A stretch of 50,208 bases of DNA, taken from Nocardiopsis listeri NBRC 13360 (GTDB lineage: Bacteria; Actinomycetota; Actinomycetes; Streptosporangiales; Streptosporangiaceae). This document shows positions 48,190-50,208 of the stretch, in pieces. Every line of letters starts with the position of its first letter. Position 1 is the stretch's first letter. Below the pieces are notes generated by a model. That model ran no database searches, was not told where the DNA came from, and saw nothing but the letters and a program-made list of their open reading frames with translations. Both the position numbers and the translations under genes were made by a program. The stretch lies in NCBI RefSeq assembly GCF_001570765.1, contig NZ_BCSH01000026.1:1-50208 (forward strand). The letters run 5' to 3'.

Positions 48190-49281
48190 ATGACTTTGCG
48201 TGTACTGGCGGCCATGTCCGGCGGGGTCGACTCCGCCGTCGCCGCGGCCCGAGTGGCCGAGGCGGGCTACGACGTCACCGGCGTCCACCTGGCCCTTTCC
48301 AAGAACCCACAGTCCTATCGCACCGGCGCACGAGGCTGTTGCACGGTGGAGGACTCCCACGACGCCCGCCGCGCCGCGGACGTCATCGGCATCCCCTTCT
48401 ACGTATGGGACATGTCGGAGGAGTTCGACCGCGAGGTGGTGCAGGACTTCGTCGCCGAGTACGAGTCGGGCAACACCCCCAACCCGTGCCTGCGCTGCAA
48501 CGAGAAGATCAAGTTCGAGGCGGTGTTGGACCGCGCGATCGCGCTCGGCTTCGACGCGGTGGTGACCGGCCACCACGTGCGCAAGCTCGACGGTCGGCTG
48601 GTGCGCAGCGTGGACGAGGCCAAGGACCAGTCGTACGTGCTGGGCGTGCTCAACGCCGAGCAGCTGGAGCACGCGATGTTCCCGCTGGGCGATTGCACCA
48701 AGGACGAGGTGCGCGCGGAGGCGGAGCGGCGCGGACTGTCGGTGGCCGACAAGCCCGACAGCCACGACATCTGCTTCATCGCCGACGGTGACACCGCAGG
48801 GTTCCTCAACAAGCGCCTGGGGGAGAAGCCGGGGCCGATCCAGGACGAGGACGGCAACGTGGTCGGCACCCACAAGGGTTCGCACGGCTTCACCATCGGT
48901 CAACGCAAGGGCCTGGGGCTGGGCGGGGCGCCCGACCCGCGCTACGTGTTGTCCATCGAGCCGGTGAACAACACGGTGACGGTGGGTCCGCGTGAGTCGC
49001 TGCGGGTGGACGGGATCGTGGGCCGCAAGCCGGTCTGGAGCGGCGGCGGACCGCTGACCGAGCCGACCGAGTGCCACGTGCAGTTGCGTGCGCACGGTGA
49101 GGTGTACCCGGCGACGGTGTGGCAGCGCGACGCCGACGAGGGTCCCGAACTGGTGGTTCGGCTGGCCGAACCCGCCAAGGGAGTGGCCTCGGGGCAGGCC
49201 GTGGTGGTCTACGAGGGTGACGCGGTGCTGGGGTCGGCGACCATCGCCACCACCTCGCGCCTGGAGGACTCCATCGCCTGA
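48190..49281 (+). CDS. mnmA: tRNA-specific 2-thiouridylase MnmA
   Basis: MnmA activates C2 of the wobble uridine 34 in tRNA Glu, Gln and Lys with ATP and transfers sulfur from a persulfide. The PP-loop '[11 protein letters not shown]' (9-19), the catalytic Cys C100 in '[12 protein letters not shown]' and second catalytic Cys C195 in '[10 protein letters not shown]' are in place, as is '[16 protein letters not shown]' in the tRNA-binding central domain. The 363-aa length is typical. The ATG has GGAGGG at 5 nt. TACCCT at 48174-48179 could be a -10 element close to the start. The gene is divergent from the unknown gene at 48100. Confidence 0.96.
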   Translation: MTLRVLAAMSGGVDSAVAAARVAEAGYDVTGVHLALSKNPQSYRTGARGCCTVEDSHDARRAADVIGIPFYVWDMSEEFDREVVQDFVAEYESGNTPNPCLRCNEKIKFEAVLDRAIALGFDAVVTGHHVRKLDGRLVRSVDEAKDQSYVLGVLNAEQLEHAMFPLGDCTKDEVRAEAERRGLSVADKPDSHDICFIADGDTAGFLNKRLGEKPGPIQDEDGNVVGTHKGSHGFTIGQRKGLGLGGAPDPRYVLSIEPVNNTVTVGPRESLRVDGIVGRKPVWSGGGPLTEPTECHVQLRAHGEVYPATVWQRDADEGPELVVRLAEPAKGVASGQAVVVYEGDAVLGSATIATTSRLEDSIA

Positions 49282-49351
49282 ACGGAGCGCTCACTTATCG
49301 GGCGGTGTGGGACGAACAACGCATTTTTTCGCCCTTGGCCACTTGCCGAAC

Positions 49352-49370
49352 TTAGGTAAGGCAATGCAAA
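49352..49370 (+). promoter_or_regulatory. Possible DtxR/IdeR iron box
   Basis: TTAGGTAAGGCAATGCAAA agrees with the actinobacterial DtxR/IdeR consensus TTAGGTTAGGCTAACCTAA at 14 of 19 positions, mostly in the left half. It lies 34 bp upstream of the ATG of the VTT-like gene, in an AT-rich patch. The right half is poor, so a real repressor site is uncertain. Confidence 0.35.
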
Positions 49371-49403
49371 GTTGGTGGTGCCAAGGTCAGAAGGGGTCGT
49401 TCC

Positions 49404-49934
49404 ATGCCGCAGTTCGCGTTCCTTGAGGGGCAGCCCTTCTGGGTGGTGTACGTCACCCTGCTCGTGGTGATCATGCTGCGCGCCCCCGCCACCCACCTGC
49501 TGGGCCGGGGCGTGGGCGCCGGGGTCAACCGCGGCCGGATCGGCGAACGCCTGGGCCCCAAGCTGGACGCCGCCAAAGCGCGCATCGACCACTACGGCGC
49601 GCCCGTGGTCACGCTCAGCTTCTTCACCGTGGGCATGCAGACCGCCATCCACTTCGCCTCGGGCGCCGTGCGCATGCGCTTTCCCGTCTACATCGTCGCG
49701 ACGTTCATCGGTGGACTGATCTGGGCCGGACTGTGGGGCACGGTGATCTCCGGCCTGGTCGGCGGCTGGCTGGTGCTGTTCCTCGACTCGCCCTGGACCG
49801 CCGTGGGCGTGGTCGCCGTGGCGACCGTGGCCGTCACGGCGCTGGTGCTGCGCAGCCGCCGCAAGCGGAACAAGGGCGAACGGACCGGTGGGAAGACCGA
49901 CGACGAGGAGAAGGCGCCCGCCGAGGCGGCCTGA
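49404..49934 (+). CDS. VTT/DedA-like membrane protein
   Basis: The 176-aa product has about four spans. The segment 'YGAPVVTLSFFTVGMQTAIHFASGAVRMRFPVYIVATFIGGLIWAGLWGTV' recalls the core of DedA/VTT (SNARE-associated) proteins: a G-F-x-G-R-like turn with conserved Arg replaced, followed by the membrane hairpin. It is shorter than DedA (about 200 aa or more), and a basic Lys/Arg-rich tail (150-176) closes it. Family membership is therefore tentative. AAGGGG precedes the ATG by 7 nt. A possible iron box lies upstream. Confidence 0.65.
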   Translation: MPQFAFLEGQPFWVVYVTLLVVIMLRAPATHLLGRGVGAGVNRGRIGERLGPKLDAAKARIDHYGAPVVTLSFFTVGMQTAIHFASGAVRMRFPVYIVATFIGGLIWAGLWGTVISGLVGGWLVLFLDSPWTAVGVVAVATVAVTALVLRSRRKRNKGERTGGKTDDEEKAPAEAA

Positions 49935-50010
49935 GCCCGACACCTCGGTTCACCGGTTCCCTTCGCTGCTTCCTCTCCACCTCGCGCGCCCGAAGCCGTA
50001 CGGTGGTGCC

Positions 50011-50208
50011 ATGCGCATCTCGATGGACGCGATCCTGTTCGACATCGACGGCACGCTCGTGGACTCCACCCCGGTGGTGGAGCACACCTGGCGTGTGTGG
50101 GCCGAGTCCCACGGAGTCGACCCCGAAGCGGTCCTGAGGGTCTCCCACGGGCGACGCTCCGAGGACACCATCGCCATGTTCCTGCCCGCCGAGCGGATCG
50201 AGGCGGCC
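50011..50208 (+). CDS. HAD-family phosphatase, N-terminal part
   Basis: The gene runs off the end of the window; 66 codons are visible. 'MDAILFDIDGTLVDSTPVVEHTWRVW' is motif I of HAD hydrolases (nucleophile and general acid in DIDGT), followed by 'SHGRRSEDTIAMFLP', typical of sugar-phosphatase/beta-phosphoglucomutase-like members such as HxpB. The start ATG lacks a Shine-Dalgarno; TACGGT at 49998-50003 could be the -10 box of a leaderless mRNA. The substrate cannot be given. Confidence 0.85.
   Translation, partial: MRISMDAILFDIDGTLVDSTPVVEHTWRVWAESHGVDPEAVLRVSHGRRSEDTIAMFLPAERIEAA

Noticed and set aside
1..50208. tRNA/rRNA genes, CRISPR arrays, insertion sequences, prophage genes
   Set aside because: I looked for TψC-like GTTCGA loops with flanking stems, regular repeat-spacer patterns, transposase/integrase motifs and terminal inverted repeats; the GTTCGA hits lie in coding sequence or lack stems, and nothing else was convincing.

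Overview
The window is about 50 kb of high-GC DNA with actinomycete codon use, many GTG starts and several apparently leaderless genes. Gene content (ispH next to xseA-xseB and a DUF6542 membrane protein, ychF, an ectoine hydroxylase, many VOC and STAND/TPR proteins) points to a chromosomal contig of a filamentous actinobacterium, most likely Nocardiopsaceae-like. That placement is inference. I found no tRNA, rRNA, CRISPR array, transposase, integrase or phage gene.

Layout. 0-6.6 kb: a decayed VOC fragment, ispH (isoprenoid synthesis), an acidic linker protein, a TetR/NmrA pair with palindromic operators, xseA-xseB (exonuclease VII) and a DUF6542 protein. 6.9-13.9 kb: rmuC, an FkbM methyltransferase, ychF, DUF3224, a luciferase-like monooxygenase, a VOC protein and a YhhN-family membrane protein. 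14.2-25.1 kb: first half of a Tcp-like type IV secretion system: a TcpC/VirB8-like protein, a small TcpD-like membrane protein, a giant TcpE-like protein joined to a degenerate ParA/MinD-type ATPase domain, then (after an orphan ectD) an exported HNH nuclease, a VirB4-like ATPase and a membrane/coiled-coil protein. 25.2-30.7 kb: a DUF6891-like protein, a membrane Ser/Thr kinase and three small or membrane proteins of unknown role. 31.4-36.4 kb: second half of the secretion system: a VirB6/TrbL-like protein, a second VirB8-like protein, a transglycosylase-NlpC/P60 cell-wall hydrolase and an anchored exported protein of lower GC. 36.5-41.4 kb: thymidine kinase, a voltage-gated cation channel, a GntR regulator divergent from a coupled two-gene unit, and a twice-frameshifted LRV/membrane protein gene. 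41.5-50.2 kb: VOC protein, MFS exporter, STAND-TPR ATPase, two unknown proteins, mnmA, a VTT-like membrane protein and the start of a HAD phosphatase.

The most interesting part is 14.2-36.4 kb. It encodes the parts expected for a Gram-positive translocation channel (VirB4, VirB6, two VirB8-like proteins, TcpE and a wall hydrolase) but, within this window, no relaxase, no coupling ATPase and no integrase. A short promoter-like motif recurs in front of both halves and twice before virB4. This suggests co-regulated chromosomal secretion machinery, possibly adapted to protein or nuclease export rather than conjugation, but that remains a hypothesis.
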